Source of the DNA: REEB95 sp050729835
GTDB lineage: Bacteria; Pseudomonadota; Alphaproteobacteria; ATCC43930; CGMCC-115725
DNA: 64,000 nucleotides
Direction of reading: 5' to 3'
Assembly (NCBI GenBank): GCA_050729835.1
Contig: JBOHLS010000005.1
Location: 50,956 to 114,955, forward strand
Below the pieces are notes generated by a model that searched no databases, was not told the DNA's origin, and was given only the letters and a program-made list of their open reading frames with translations. A program made the position numbers and the translations under genes. Shown here piece after piece: positions 26,836 to 36,150 of this stretch (positions within the stretch are counted from its first letter, which is position 1; each line of letters starts with the position of its first letter).

Positions 26836-28380
26836 TCACGAGCGCGCGGCAGCGTCGTGGGCGTCGGCGCGGACGCGGTTGAGATAGGCCGGGAGCGATC
26901 CCATGGCGTTGAGGAAGCTCGCCAGCGTCTGGCGCGCCGCAACGGCGCCGTCGTCGAGGGACGTGGCGACGGCGACGAAAGCCGAGATCGAATCGCGGCC
27001 GGCGACGATGGCGCGCGCCTGGACGAGTTTGGCCTCGGCCGGGCTGGCGGTGATCACGCCGTCGACGACATAGAAATACCAGACGAGCCGCGCCTTGGCG
27101 CCGTTGTGGATCTCGGCCATCGACAGGGTCACCGGCCGGCCAGCCAATTCGACACGCGTCGAGCCCATGGTCGAGCGCGCCCAGACGTCCTCGTCGGCGA
27201 TGCGGTTCTCGCTGCGCACCAGGGTGTTGTGGCGGCCATGCGCGGCGTAGAGCGCAACGTAACGTTCGACATCGCGGCCAGCGGCTTCGAAACCATCGCG
27301 GAACGCGCGGTCGGGCGTGACAATCAACGGATTCCAGCTGTCCTTATCGGCGGCGCGCGGCGCCCATGGCGCCAGCACTGACGGCGGCGCGACGCGCGAC
27401 AGATCGAGCGGGCGCGCATTGTCGAGGAACGTCAGATAGGTCGGGCCGATCGCCGTCAGCGCCACCGCCGCGGCGAGCGCGACCAGCGATGCGCGCACGG
27501 CGAAGGCGCCCGCTGGCGCGGCAGCGTGCGCAACAGGTTGCCGACGATCGGCAAAACGCATGCCGATGACGATCAGCAGGAACAAGATCAGCGTGAAGAA
27601 GCCCCAGCCATAGATGATGTGATCGGCTTCGACCGCGGTGACATCGTCGGTCAGATGCCCCAGATAGATGATGCCGAAAGCGCGCAGCCCGTTGGCGAAG
27701 ATCGGCACGACCAGCGACGCCGCCATGAAGGCGGCCCGCTTCCACCACGAGCGATAGACGAGCAGCGCGAAGAACGCGCCGAACGCGATCGAGGCGATGA
27801 GAAAGCGCAATCCGGCGCAGGCTTCGGCGATGATGAAATCGCCTTCGGGAATCGAGATCATGATGCCGTCGGAAAATACCGGCACGTGGAAGAGCTGCAG
27901 CATCCAGACAGCGAAGCGCGCGGTGACGTCCTGCAGCGTCGGCACCAGGACCTGGCCGCTCGGCACCAGCAGGTAAAGATAAAGTAGCGGACCGAGCAGC
28001 CGCTTGTAGAGCGGCCAGCCGAGGACGGCGAGCAGGACTGCCTGGACGATGGTGACGAAGACGAGCTGTTGCAGCTCGAGCACGCCGAGCACGGCGGCGC
28101 CGAGCCAGGCGAGCGACAGCACCGGCAGCAACAGGAGCGCGCGGAAATCCGCGCGTGGCGGCACGTCGAGCGTCGCGCGCCGGTCCCAGACGAGATAAAG
28201 CGCGATCGGCAGGACGAGGAAACAGTGATTGTAGGTCGGCGACACGACCCAAACCCGCCAGGCGCCGACGATCTCGTGCCAGAACAAGCCGCCCAGCGCC
28301 AGCGCCGTCAGCAGCAACGCCGCGCCGAGCATCCGCCACGGCGCCGCGCCAGCGCGGCTTTCGACCGTCGAGACGCTCAT
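26836..28380 (-). CDS. xrtA: Exosortase A (XrtA) with C-terminal EpsI domain
   Basis: An inner-membrane cysteine transpeptidase-like protease that processes PEP-CTERM proteins. About eight membrane helices in residues 15-275 hold the conserved residues C188 (EACAGLRF), R233 (FANGLRAFG) and H254 (EADHIIYGW). Residues 290-514 form the EpsI-type soluble domain (TYLTFLDNARP, VALYAAHGRHNTLVRSENRI, RLVWYFYVVDG), fused here as in many XrtA proteins. Its ATG overlaps the stop of the upstream glycosyltransferase. No PEP-CTERM substrate is encoded in this window, so targets must lie elsewhere. Confidence 0.95.
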   Translation of the reverse strand: MSVSTVESRAGAAPWRMLGAALLLTALALGGLFWHEIVGAWRVWVVSPTYNHCFLVLPIALYLVWDRRATLDVPPRADFRALLLLPVLSLAWLGAAVLGVLELQQLVFVTIVQAVLLAVLGWPLYKRLLGPLLYLYLLVPSGQVLVPTLQDVTARFAVWMLQLFHVPVFSDGIMISIPEGDFIIAEACAGLRFLIASIAFGAFFALLVYRSWWKRAAFMAASLVVPIFANGLRAFGIIYLGHLTDDVTAVEADHIIYGWGFFTLILFLLIVIGMRFADRRQPVAHAAAPAGAFAVRASLVALAAAVALTAIGPTYLTFLDNARPLDLSRVAPPSVLAPWAPRAADKDSWNPLIVTPDRAFRDGFEAAGRDVERYVALYAAHGRHNTLVRSENRIADEDVWARSTMGSTRVELAGRPVTLSMAEIHNGAKARLVWYFYVVDGVITASPAEAKLVQARAIVAGRDSISAFVAVATSLDDGAVAARQTLASFLNAMGSLPAYLNRVRADAHDAAARS

Positions 28381-29624
28381 GACGCGGCGGCCAGGACCAA
28401 CGGTTTCTCCGCCGGGAGCAGCGCCGGCGCAACCGGCGCCTCGGCCAGCAGTGTGTCGAGCAACGGCAGCCGGGTTTCCCAGCGGTATTCGGCCGCGACG
28501 CGGGCGCGCCCGCGCAGGCCGACGGCACGGCCCTTGGCCGAGAGTGCAAGGGCGATCATGTCGACGAATTCGGCCGGCGTCGCGGCGGCGAACACTTCTT
28601 CGTTGCGCGCGAACCCGAACGCCGCCAGTGCCAGCGGCGTGGCGATGAGCGGCTTAGCCATCGCCATCGCCTCGAGCACCTTGTTCTGGAGGCCGCGCGC
28701 CAGGCGCAGCGGCGCCACGGCCATGTCGGCGTGCGCGAGATAGGGCCGCACATCGGGCACGCGGCCGGTGACGCGGATGTTGGCGTCGCTGCACAGCCGC
28801 CGCACGGCGCGGGTCGGATTGGCGCCAACGATCCAGAAATCGATGTTCGACCAGCGCCGCCGCAGTCGCGGCACCACTTCGTTGCCGAACCAGCACGCGG
28901 CATCGGCGTTCGGCCGGTAATCCATCGCGCCGGTGAAGACCGCGGCGCGGCGGCCGCGCGGAAACGGGTTCGGATAGGCGCGGTCGGGATTGAACCGGTC
29001 GAGATCGATCCCGTTCGGCATGACATGCACGCGCGCGGCGCATTCGGGCGCGCGGTGTTCGAGCCGTTCGGCTTCGGTCATTGAGACGAAGAGCGTGGCG
29101 TCGAACTCACTTGCGGCGCGGCGCTCGAGCGCCAGCAACCGGCGCGCCTCGCGCCCATAGAGCGGCGCCAGCCAGCCGCCGGCCTCGGCATAGCTGAGCC
29201 ATTTCTCGGAATCGAGATCGACCATGTCGATGACGCGGCGCTCGAGCGCGAGACCGGTGACATAAGGCGCCATCGCCGAGCAGTAGACGAAGGCGGCGCG
29301 CGGCCGAACCCGGGCGACGGTCTTGTCGATCCAGGCCATCAGCCGGCGGTCGCGGAAATAGCGCGCGCTCAACGCCTCGCCGGTCGCGAGCCCGACCAGG
29401 CTGCGGACGCGCGCCGGCAACGGCCGCAGCGGCAAGGCGCAGACGCTGGCGCAGATCTGCTCCAGCGCGGGAATGTGCGCGGTGTCGCGCGGATCGTCGT
29501 AGAAGGTGCCGAGATGCACGCGATGCCGCGCCGCGAGATAGCGCAGAATCGGCCACGAGCGGATCTTGTCGCCCTTGTCGGGCGGATAAGGCAGCCGATG
29601 GGCGAGGAACAACAGATCGGACAC
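28377..29624 (-). CDS. XrtA-system glycosyltransferase (TIGR03087-like)
   Basis: A 415-residue GT-B enzyme of the exosortase A-associated group. Typical stretches are LLFLAHRLPYPPDKGDKIRSW at the N-terminus, LGTFYDDPRD, FVYCSAMAPYV, DMVDLDSEKWLSYA, HVMPNGIDLDRFNP, AVFTGAMDYRPNADAACWF and KVLEAMAMAKPLIATP. It transfers a sugar during repeat-unit assembly in the cytoplasm. The stop overlaps the exosortase start (ATGA), so both are probably translated together. It lies 87 bp after the deacetylase stop. Confidence 0.93.
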   Translation of the reverse strand: MSDLLFLAHRLPYPPDKGDKIRSWPILRYLAARHRVHLGTFYDDPRDTAHIPALEQICASVCALPLRPLPARVRSLVGLATGEALSARYFRDRRLMAWIDKTVARVRPRAAFVYCSAMAPYVTGLALERRVIDMVDLDSEKWLSYAEAGGWLAPLYGREARRLLALERRAASEFDATLFVSMTEAERLEHRAPECAARVHVMPNGIDLDRFNPDRAYPNPFPRGRRAAVFTGAMDYRPNADAACWFGNEVVPRLRRRWSNIDFWIVGANPTRAVRRLCSDANIRVTGRVPDVRPYLAHADMAVAPLRLARGLQNKVLEAMAMAKPLIATPLALAAFGFARNEEVFAAATPAEFVDMIALALSAKGRAVGLRGRARVAAEYRWETRLPLLDTLLAEAPVAPALLPAEKPLVLAAAS

Positions 29625-29711
29625 GGCGCTACTCCTGGTGCCCTTGATCGCAGGAAACCCTCAAGGTTTCGCTAAGAATCGGGCCAAGGCTTTGGTAAAC
29701 AAGGCGGTTTT

Positions 29712-30602
29712 TCATCGTCCCGGACCGAGGAAGACGGTGTCCATGCGGTCCCAGGCGAAATCGCCGAGCAGCCGCTCCAGCCGGCCGTACATGCGGCCGA
29801 GATTGAGGTAGTGGCGGAAGCGCGACTTGACCGCGAGGCCGGCGACGTGCGGCTGCGCCGCATCGATCTCCCACGGGTGCATGTAGAAGATCGCCGGCCG
29901 CTGCTCGGTCCGATTGATGCGTCGGAAGGCGGCGCGCGACAGGGCATAGGGCAGCAGGCGGAAATAGCCGCCGCCCGACGCCGGCAGATTGCGATCGCCG
30001 AAGCGCACGGTGGTGAGCGGAATCTCGAGGACGGCGTCGGCGCTGGCGCGGAACGGCGCGCGCGGCGCAGCCGGCATGCCGTACAGATCGTGCGCGATCG
30101 GATAGATGCTCGAGCTGTAGGCGAAGCCGGCCGCGGCTAGCTCGTCGAGCGCCCAGAGATTGGCGGCGCCGATCGAGAAGGTGGCGGCGCGATAGCCCCT
30201 GACCGGCGCTTGGCCGATGTCCTCGAGCAGCGCCTTGCTGCGGCGAATGTCGGCCGCGAACTCGTCGCGGCTTTGCCGGTCGGCGCGGATATGGCTGAGA
30301 CCGTGGCTGGCCAGTTCGTGACCGAGGGCGACGATGCGGCTCACCATCGCCGGGTGACGCTGCGCGATCCAGCCGAGCGTGAAGAAGGTCGCCTTAACGC
30401 CGCGCGCGTCGAACAACGCCAGCAGGCGATCGACGTTGGCTTCGACTCGCGCGGGCATCGACTCCCATGCGCCGCGCGGTACGGCGCGCGCCAGCGCCTC
30501 GACCTGGAAATAATCCTCGACGTCGACGGTCAGCGCGTTGACGACGCGGCCGTCGCGCCGCAACACGAGCGTTTCGCGATCGAGGGTGACGCGCCCATCC
30601 AT
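29712..30602 (-). CDS. XrtA-system polysaccharide deacetylase (TIGR03006-like)
   Basis: A 296-residue NodB-type deacetylase. The catalytic set is visible: NALTVDVEDYFQVEA (metal/base aspartates), GVKATFFTLGWIAQRHP, the metal-binding histidines in ELASHGLSHIRADRQS, RGYRAATFSIG and FYMHPWEID. DVEDYFQV and the HPWEID end are typical of the exosortase A-associated group. It probably removes acetyl groups from amino sugars of the polymer. There is no signal peptide, so it may act in the cytoplasm or be exported another way. It is preceded by the outer-membrane protein gene (10 bp). Confidence 0.93.
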   Translation of the reverse strand: MDGRVTLDRETLVLRRDGRVVNALTVDVEDYFQVEALARAVPRGAWESMPARVEANVDRLLALFDARGVKATFFTLGWIAQRHPAMVSRIVALGHELASHGLSHIRADRQSRDEFAADIRRSKALLEDIGQAPVRGYRAATFSIGAANLWALDELAAAGFAYSSSIYPIAHDLYGMPAAPRAPFRASADAVLEIPLTTVRFGDRNLPASGGGYFRLLPYALSRAAFRRINRTEQRPAIFYMHPWEIDAAQPHVAGLAVKSRFRHYLNLGRMYGRLERLLGDFAWDRMDTVFLGPGR

Positions 30603-30612
30603 CGCCGCGCTC

Positions 30613-32241
30613 CTAGAACACCTTGCGCAGCGTGAGGATCAGCGAGTTGCGGTAGAAATTCAGGCCGCCCGACACCGAATCGACATAGGCGAAGTTGTAA
30701 TCGATCGCGCCGAACAGCGTCGGCGTGAACGCGTGATTGAACTCAAGCGTCGTATCGAAGGTGTGCGTGTGCTGGGAATCCTGCAGGAAATAGCCGCCGC
30801 TCAGATTCATCGCGGTGAGCGGGGTCATCTGGTGATTCCAGGTCGCGGTCAGGCCGTTCATCGCGTCGTTGGGCACCAGCCCGGTCAGCGAGTTCATCTC
30901 CTGGTGGATGCCGGTCACGGTGAAACGGTTGGGCTCGAGATCGGTGACGAGACTCGCCTGGAAGGTGCGCAGCCGCTCGACGTCGTTCTGCAGGCTGAAC
31001 TGGTTGTTGTTGAGCGAGATTGGCAGGCCGGTGGTTGCGTCGAGCACGGTGCCGTTCGGCCCCAGGACCGCGCCGCTCAGATTCTGCAGGATGGCTTGCT
31101 GCGGCGTGGTGACGACCTCCGAGTAGCTGGCATAGGCCGTCGTGATCGGCGTCAGCGCATAACGCAGGTCGCCGGCGAACGAATCGGCGCCGTCGCGGTG
31201 CCCGTAATTGAGCTCGACGCGCGCATCGGAGGCCGGCTCATAGATGAATCCGGCGTACCAGGTTGGCTCGGACAGGTTCTGCGACGGAACCTCGGCGAAT
31301 TGGAGCGTCTGCCAGCCGCCGGAGCCGACCAGCGCGATCGATTTGGTGACGTGGACCTGGATTTCGTCGGTCGCCAGCCCTTCCTTGTTCGAGCCGGCGC
31401 CGCCGTTGACGTCGGTGCGCTGGCCGTCGAGCGTGACGGCGTTGCTCAGATATTTCCCGATATCGTTGGTGTCGAGGGTGGCGCGTAGCTCGTTCTGCGT
31501 GGCAGCGGTGATCGGCGCGAGCGTGCCGACACCGACGAAGCCCGGCGTAGTCTGGCCGGTGGCCGCGGTCTGGCCGGTGAACCATGTCTGCCCGAAGATA
31601 TAGCGCAGCTCCCCGTTGCCGACGGTGTCGAAGGAATGGCGCAGGACCGGGCTGGCTTCGATTGCGTAGGTGCTGGTGCGGTTCGCCGTGGTGAGCTGAC
31701 TGCTCGGGATCGAACCGAACGCGCCGGTGTGGGCAGTATCGAAGATCGTGCCGCGCAATTCGACGGCGGCGGCGTCGGGCACTACGGTGGCGATGGCGGT
31801 GCCGAAGAGGTTCTGGTCGATGTTGTCCTGGTCGCTGGCGACGGCGAATTTCTGCACGCCCACCGAATAGTCGAGATTGCCGACGAGCCGCGGCCCGTCC
31901 GCCGCGACGTAGATGCCGGGCGTCAGCGTGGTGATCAGGTCGGCCTGGCGGCCGGTCTGCGCGTCGCGGACGTTGTCGGTAGCCTCTTCGCGCAGATCGA
32001 CGCGCGGCGTGACCTGCCACATCGGCGGGCCTTTCGGCGGCAGGGTGTAGGGCTGGTCGCTGTCGTTGGATGCCGTGGGACGGTCGAGATTCTGCCGCAG
32101 GCCTTGGCCGTAGATCGGCGGGACTGGACCCTGGCCCTGATCGTCGACCGGGCCTAGCGAGAGCTGGGCCGCCGCCGGGGAAGCCATCGCCGCAAACACG
32201 ACGAACCCCGCAACGACGACCAGCAACCGAGTGATGCGCAT
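30613..32241 (-). CDS. XrtA-system outer-membrane beta-barrel protein (TIGR03016-like)
   Basis: A 542-residue secreted protein with a clear signal peptide (RLLVVVAGFVVFAAMASPAAA), then repeated amphipathic strands (VQKFAVASDQDN, ELRYIFGQTW, VELNYGHRDGADSF, AIDYNFAYVDS) ending LILTLRKVF with a terminal aromatic, as in outer-membrane barrels. The position between the deacetylase and the tyrosine kinase matches the PEP-CTERM-associated barrel family. It may form the outer-membrane pore or an alternative exit for the polymer alongside the Wza-like protein (inference). Confidence 0.88.
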   Translation of the reverse strand: MRITRLLVVVAGFVVFAAMASPAAAQLSLGPVDDQGQGPVPPIYGQGLRQNLDRPTASNDSDQPYTLPPKGPPMWQVTPRVDLREEATDNVRDAQTGRQADLITTLTPGIYVAADGPRLVGNLDYSVGVQKFAVASDQDNIDQNLFGTAIATVVPDAAAVELRGTIFDTAHTGAFGSIPSSQLTTANRTSTYAIEASPVLRHSFDTVGNGELRYIFGQTWFTGQTAATGQTTPGFVGVGTLAPITAATQNELRATLDTNDIGKYLSNAVTLDGQRTDVNGGAGSNKEGLATDEIQVHVTKSIALVGSGGWQTLQFAEVPSQNLSEPTWYAGFIYEPASDARVELNYGHRDGADSFAGDLRYALTPITTAYASYSEVVTTPQQAILQNLSGAVLGPNGTVLDATTGLPISLNNNQFSLQNDVERLRTFQASLVTDLEPNRFTVTGIHQEMNSLTGLVPNDAMNGLTATWNHQMTPLTAMNLSGGYFLQDSQHTHTFDTTLEFNHAFTPTLFGAIDYNFAYVDSVSGGLNFYRNSLILTLRKVF

Positions 32242-32275
32242 TCTGCTCTCGAGGGGAGGAACGGCATGGGATGGA

Positions 32276-33457
32276 TCAATAATCGGAATAGGCGCCGAAC
32301 TGATCGGCCGCGGAGGTGCGGACCTTGTTGAGCAGCAGGCTGACGTTCGGGCAGGCGCTCAACAGCCCGATCGCGGTTTCCAGCTCTTCCTGCTGGGTGT
32401 GATCGGCTTCGACGACCAGGACGATCTGGCCGACCAGGCTGGCGAGGATCGCCGGATCGCTCGACGCCAACACGGCCGACGCATCGAACACGATGAAGCG
32501 GTCGTTGTAGCGCTGCGCCATTTCCCCGAAGATCGTGCGCGTCCGCCGGCTCGACAGCAGCTCGGGCGAAAGGATATTCGGCGAGCCCGCCGGCATGACG
32601 GTCAGGTTCGGCAGGTTGGTGCGCAGCACTACCTCGGAGAAATCGATGTCGGGATTGGCGAGCAGGTCGGTGAGGCCATAGCTCGCGGGAATGCCCATCA
32701 TCTCCTGCATCGCGTGATGCTTGGTGTCGAGGTCGATGAGCAGCACCTTGAGGTCCTGCTCGGTGGCGATCGCCAAGGCGATGTTGATGGCGGTGAAGGT
32801 CTTGCCCTCGCGCGGCCGCGTCGAGGTTACCATGATGACGCGATTGCGGTTCGCCGCCTCGTCATCCGGTTCGTCCATGTATTTGGAGACGATCTGGCGC
32901 TTGACGATGCGGAACTCCTCGACCCCGCGCGAACGCTGGGCCGAAGGCACCGCGATCCCGCACCGCGCCAAGCTACCGCGGTCGATCGAGACCTGGCGAC
33001 TGTAGCCGGCCGACGGCGGCGCCATCGACGGGCCTTCGGCGTCGCGGTGATAGCCGTTCATCGCCGGTCGCGAAGCGCGGGCATAAGCGGCGTGGCCGGC
33101 GTCGTAGGCCGGCGCGGGCGACGGATCGTAATAGGCCGCGGCCGGTGCGCCGCTGGCGACGGCCGCCTGCGGCTGTTGGGCGTAAGCCGGCTGCGCGTAG
33201 GGTGTCTGATAGGCGCGCGGCGGCGGTGCATAGGCCGGAGCGGACGGCATCGGCGACGGCTGATAGGCCGGCTGCGCCGGAGCGGCCTGCTGGGACGGCG
33301 GCGGCGCGTAGTCGGTTTCGGGATAGGCCGCCGGCGCGTAGGCGGCCTGCGGTGCGGCCTGCGGCAGCGGCGCCGGCTGAACCGGTGCGACCGGCGTGCG
33401 CGACTTCAGATGCGCCGCGGCGCGTTCGATCAGCTTGCGCGAAGTTTCGTCGATCAT
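32276..33457 (-). CDS. XrtA-associated tyrosine autokinase (BY-kinase, Wzc-like cytoplasmic part)
   Basis: A 393-residue cytoplasmic tyrosine kinase that controls polymer length with the membrane chain-length protein next door. Walker A is STRPREGKT (212-220), Walker A' VLLIDLDT (238-245), and RFIVFDAS is the Walker B region, with a C-terminal tyrosine pair in GAYSDY. Residues 25-155 form an unusual Pro/Ala/Gln-rich linker with 14 tyrosines in YAPP-, PAYAQ- and AAYY-like units. The ATG shares one base with the stop of the upstream chain-length gene (TGATG). The linker may add phosphorylation sites. Confidence 0.92.
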   Translation of the reverse strand: MIDETSRKLIERAAAHLKSRTPVAPVQPAPLPQAAPQAAYAPAAYPETDYAPPPSQQAAPAQPAYQPSPMPSAPAYAPPPRAYQTPYAQPAYAQQPQAAVASGAPAAAYYDPSPAPAYDAGHAAYARASRPAMNGYHRDAEGPSMAPPSAGYSRQVSIDRGSLARCGIAVPSAQRSRGVEEFRIVKRQIVSKYMDEPDDEAANRNRVIMVTSTRPREGKTFTAINIALAIATEQDLKVLLIDLDTKHHAMQEMMGIPASYGLTDLLANPDIDFSEVVLRTNLPNLTVMPAGSPNILSPELLSSRRTRTIFGEMAQRYNDRFIVFDASAVLASSDPAILASLVGQIVLVVEADHTQQEELETAIGLLSACPNVSLLLNKVRTSAADQFGAYSDY

Positions 33458-35007
33458 CAGCCCAACCCTCCGGGCAAGGCGTGGTACACGCCGAACGTCA
33501 TCAGGATGAGGACCCCGTAAATCATCATCAGCGCGACTGCCGAGGCGCTGAACCCGGCCATCTCCATGACCGACTGGCTGCGCGACTTGAACAGCGCGAC
33601 ATAGGATACGCCGCCCAGCACCGGCAGGCCGAGGCCGCGGAGACGCGTGAGCGTCGCGAACGAGCGATCGATCTGGGTCAGCAGGATGGGAATGCCCAGC
33701 CCGCCGAGGATGCCGGCGAGCAGCACCGCCGAGAACAGCACCGGACGGTTCGGCGCGATCGGATTCAACGGCACCTGCGGCGCGTCGATGACGCGGAACT
33801 GGATCTTGTCGGCCTGGGTATCGGCCGCCTGCGACAGGTTGGCCGCTTCGCGCCGTTGCAGCAATTCGTCGTAGTTCCGCTTGAGGATCGTGTAATCGCG
33901 ATCGATATCCTGATATTGCGCCTCGACGCCCGGCGATGCCTTGGCGGTGGCTTCGGCGCGATTGAGGTCGGCCTGAGCCTGATCCAGACGGCGCTGGTCC
34001 GACGCCACCTTGGCCTGCGCGTCGAGCAGGCGGAGGCGCACCTGGTCATAGACCACGGGCGAAACCTTGGTCCGCGTCCCTGGCGCCGCATGAGCGCCGG
34101 CGGGCGACTCATGCGCCGAAATCTGGCTGGTCAGCGCGACGATTTGCTGCTTCACGGCGATCACGTCGGGGTATTCGTCGGTGTAGCGGGTGCGCAGCTC
34201 GGCGAGTTGGCGCTCGAGCTGGGCAAGCTGCTGCTCGGCGGCACCCGGCGAGGCCGCAACCGTGGCGGTGTCGGCACCGACGCTGGGAATCAGGATGTCG
34301 ATCTCGTGCTGGAGCTCGTCGCGTCGCGCCGTCGTGTCCTGCAGGTCGTCGTGCAGCTGCTGAAACTGGTTGCGCATCGCGTCGATCGAGCTGGCGGAAG
34401 CGGCGCCGTTGAGCACGTCGAGATGCTGCGCGCGGAAATCGGCGCGGCGCTGCTCGGTGGCGCGCAGTTGTTTCTCGTAAAGCGCGAGCTGGTCGTTGAG
34501 GAACCGCTGCGCATTGTCGAGCTCGGTGCGCTGCGTGCCGGTCGTGCTTTCGGCGAAGATCGTTAACAGGCTCTGCACGACGTTGCGCGCCATCGTCGCG
34601 TTGGAGTCCTGATACGAGATGGTGAACAGGTTGTGGGTTTGCGGCTGGATGACGATCCGCTGCATCAGTTGCTGGATCAGCGCGTCCTTGTCCGCCTGGG
34701 TCCGGACGCGGTGGTCGAGATCCGCCATGTGCATCAGCTCTTCCATGTTCGGACGCGACAGCAGCGTGCGCTGGAGCACGTCGAGCTGTTGAGCGGGATC
34801 GACGTCGATCGCAATGCCGCGCAGCAGCGGCGTCAGCAGCTGGTCAGCATCGACATAGATGCGCGTGTAGGATTCGTAACGATTCGGCAGCATGGCGACC
34901 ACGGACCAGCCGACGACGCATACGGCCCATGCGGTGAGCGCGGTGATCCATTTGCGCCGCCAGATCGCGTGCAGATATTGGAAAATCAGGCCGGAGAGGG
35001 ATTCCAT
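33457..35007 (-). CDS. XrtA-system polysaccharide chain-length determinant (Wzz/PCP family)
   Basis: A 516-residue polysaccharide co-polymerase. N-terminal helix ITALTAWAVCVVGWSVVAML after FQYLHAIWRRKW, a long periplasmic coiled-coil region (about 170-390, e.g. LERQLAELRTRYTDEYPDV and RLLDAQAKVASDQRRLDQAQADLNRAEA), the proline-rich NPIAPNRPVLFSAVLLAG before the second membrane helix, and a third hydrophobic segment near the C-terminus. Together with the following tyrosine kinase it forms the split equivalent of Wzc and sets chain length. It starts 38 bp after the Wza-like gene. Confidence 0.93.
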   Translation of the reverse strand: MESLSGLIFQYLHAIWRRKWITALTAWAVCVVGWSVVAMLPNRYESYTRIYVDADQLLTPLLRGIAIDVDPAQQLDVLQRTLLSRPNMEELMHMADLDHRVRTQADKDALIQQLMQRIVIQPQTHNLFTISYQDSNATMARNVVQSLLTIFAESTTGTQRTELDNAQRFLNDQLALYEKQLRATEQRRADFRAQHLDVLNGAASASSIDAMRNQFQQLHDDLQDTTARRDELQHEIDILIPSVGADTATVAASPGAAEQQLAQLERQLAELRTRYTDEYPDVIAVKQQIVALTSQISAHESPAGAHAAPGTRTKVSPVVYDQVRLRLLDAQAKVASDQRRLDQAQADLNRAEATAKASPGVEAQYQDIDRDYTILKRNYDELLQRREAANLSQAADTQADKIQFRVIDAPQVPLNPIAPNRPVLFSAVLLAGILGGLGIPILLTQIDRSFATLTRLRGLGLPVLGGVSYVALFKSRSQSVMEMAGFSASAVALMMIYGVLILMTFGVYHALPGGLG

Positions 35008-35045
35008 GATGGTCGCCTTACTGCGCCTTCTGTGCCGATCGCTTG

Positions 35046-35948
35046 CTAGAAATACCGCTGCGGAATGATCACGATATCGCCGGGACGCATCGCGATGTTG
35101 TCGCGAACGTCGCCGTCATTGATCAGGCTGTCGAGGTGCGCCTTGATGGTCTGGCGCTGGCCATCGAAGTTGCGCACCACGACCGCGCGATCGCCGGCAG
35201 CGAACCGAGTGAGGCCGCCGACTTCGATCATCACGTCGAGGATGGTCATGTTCGACCGATAGGGAATCGCCCGCGGCTTGGCGGCCTCGCCGATCACGCG
35301 GATCTGCTGCGAGAAGGGGCCGACGAAGCCCGACACGATGACGGTGACGTTCGGATCCTTGACGTAGGCCTTGAGCCTATTGTCGATTTCCTGAGCCAGA
35401 GCCGACGGCGTGCGGCCGACGGCGATGACGTCCTGCACTAGCGGGATCGAGATTTTGCCGTCGGGGCGGACCGGCACCTTCACCGACAGCTGCGGATTCT
35501 GCCAGACGAAGATGTCGAGGTTGTCGCCCGGCCCGATCAGGTAGGTCTCCGAATTCGGATCGACCGTGTTGTTCGGCCCGACCGGATTGAGGGCGGCGAC
35601 CTGGTTGTTCGGATAGGCGGCCATCGGCGTCGCAGCGGCGGGCGGCTGCGCGGGGATGCCGCCGGCAGGCTGGGCCGCCGCCATCTGCGCCGTCATCGGG
35701 CGCGGCGACGGGTATTGGGTCTGGCTCGGCGCCGGCAGCGGCCGGTCAGTCATGTTCGGCGGAACGCTCAACGCCTGCTGCGTCGCGTTCGAATTCGAAT
35801 GGGTCTGGGGATGAGGATCGGAATTGCCGACCAAGCGATCCGTCATGTCGGTGAGCGAGCTGCAGCCCGTAACCAGAACAAGCGCGAGCATGAGGGCGGA
35901 TCGGGGAACCTGGCGCAGCACGCTAATCACTCCCCACATGCGAGACAT
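35046..35948 (-). CDS. XrtA-system exopolysaccharide export lipoprotein (Wza/OPX family)
   Basis: An outer-membrane export protein of 300 residues. The N-terminus MSRMWGVISVLRQVPRSALML leads to a lipobox VTGC, so the mature form is lipid-anchored. A Pro/Gln-rich stretch of about 95 residues follows, then the poly-export domain (YLIGPGDNLDIFVWQNPQLSVKVPVRPDGKISIPLVQDV) and an SLBB domain (GPFSQQIRVIGEA, MTILDVMIEVGGLTRFA, IAMRPGDIVIIPQ). I chose ATG 35948; ATG 35939 is possible. It is the first gene of the minus-strand operon that runs to the flippase pseudogene. Confidence 0.93.
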   Translation of the reverse strand: MSRMWGVISVLRQVPRSALMLALVLVTGCSSLTDMTDRLVGNSDPHPQTHSNSNATQQALSVPPNMTDRPLPAPSQTQYPSPRPMTAQMAAAQPAGGIPAQPPAAATPMAAYPNNQVAALNPVGPNNTVDPNSETYLIGPGDNLDIFVWQNPQLSVKVPVRPDGKISIPLVQDVIAVGRTPSALAQEIDNRLKAYVKDPNVTVIVSGFVGPFSQQIRVIGEAAKPRAIPYRSNMTILDVMIEVGGLTRFAAGDRAVVVRNFDGQRQTIKAHLDSLINDGDVRDNIAMRPGDIVIIPQRYF

Positions 35949-36150
35949 GCCCGCCTGACGCCTGGACGTCGGGCACGGGCCGTGGCGTTCGCGGCTCGTC
36001 GGCCCATTTGGCTCGGTGCGAGCCACTCACACGCGGGATCACGGTACCGGCAAAAGCTTACTGAAAGGTTGACCTGATTTAAGTATTACTTTTGGCCATT
36101 CCACAGTTTGCGTAAATAAAATCTAAAGACAACACTGCCACGTTCTTGTG
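35949..36150. promoter_or_regulatory. AT-rich divergent promoter region of the wza-xrtA operon and the 36.1-kb genes
   Basis: The 202 bases between divergent genes contain no gene. From about 36050 to 36135 they are AT-rich (TTAAGTATTACTTTTGGCC, GTAAATAAAATCTAAAG), unlike the flanking coding DNA, as expected for a promoter pair. I looked for a -24/-12 sigma-54 site with the GG-N10-GC spacing and did not find a good match on either strand, so the promoter type is open. Confidence 0.5.

Noticed and set aside
35949..36150. A sigma-54 promoter for PrsR in the export-operon promoter region.
   Set aside because: No GG-N10-GC pair with acceptable flanks was found on either strand; the nearest TTGGCC...TTTGCG has the wrong spacing.
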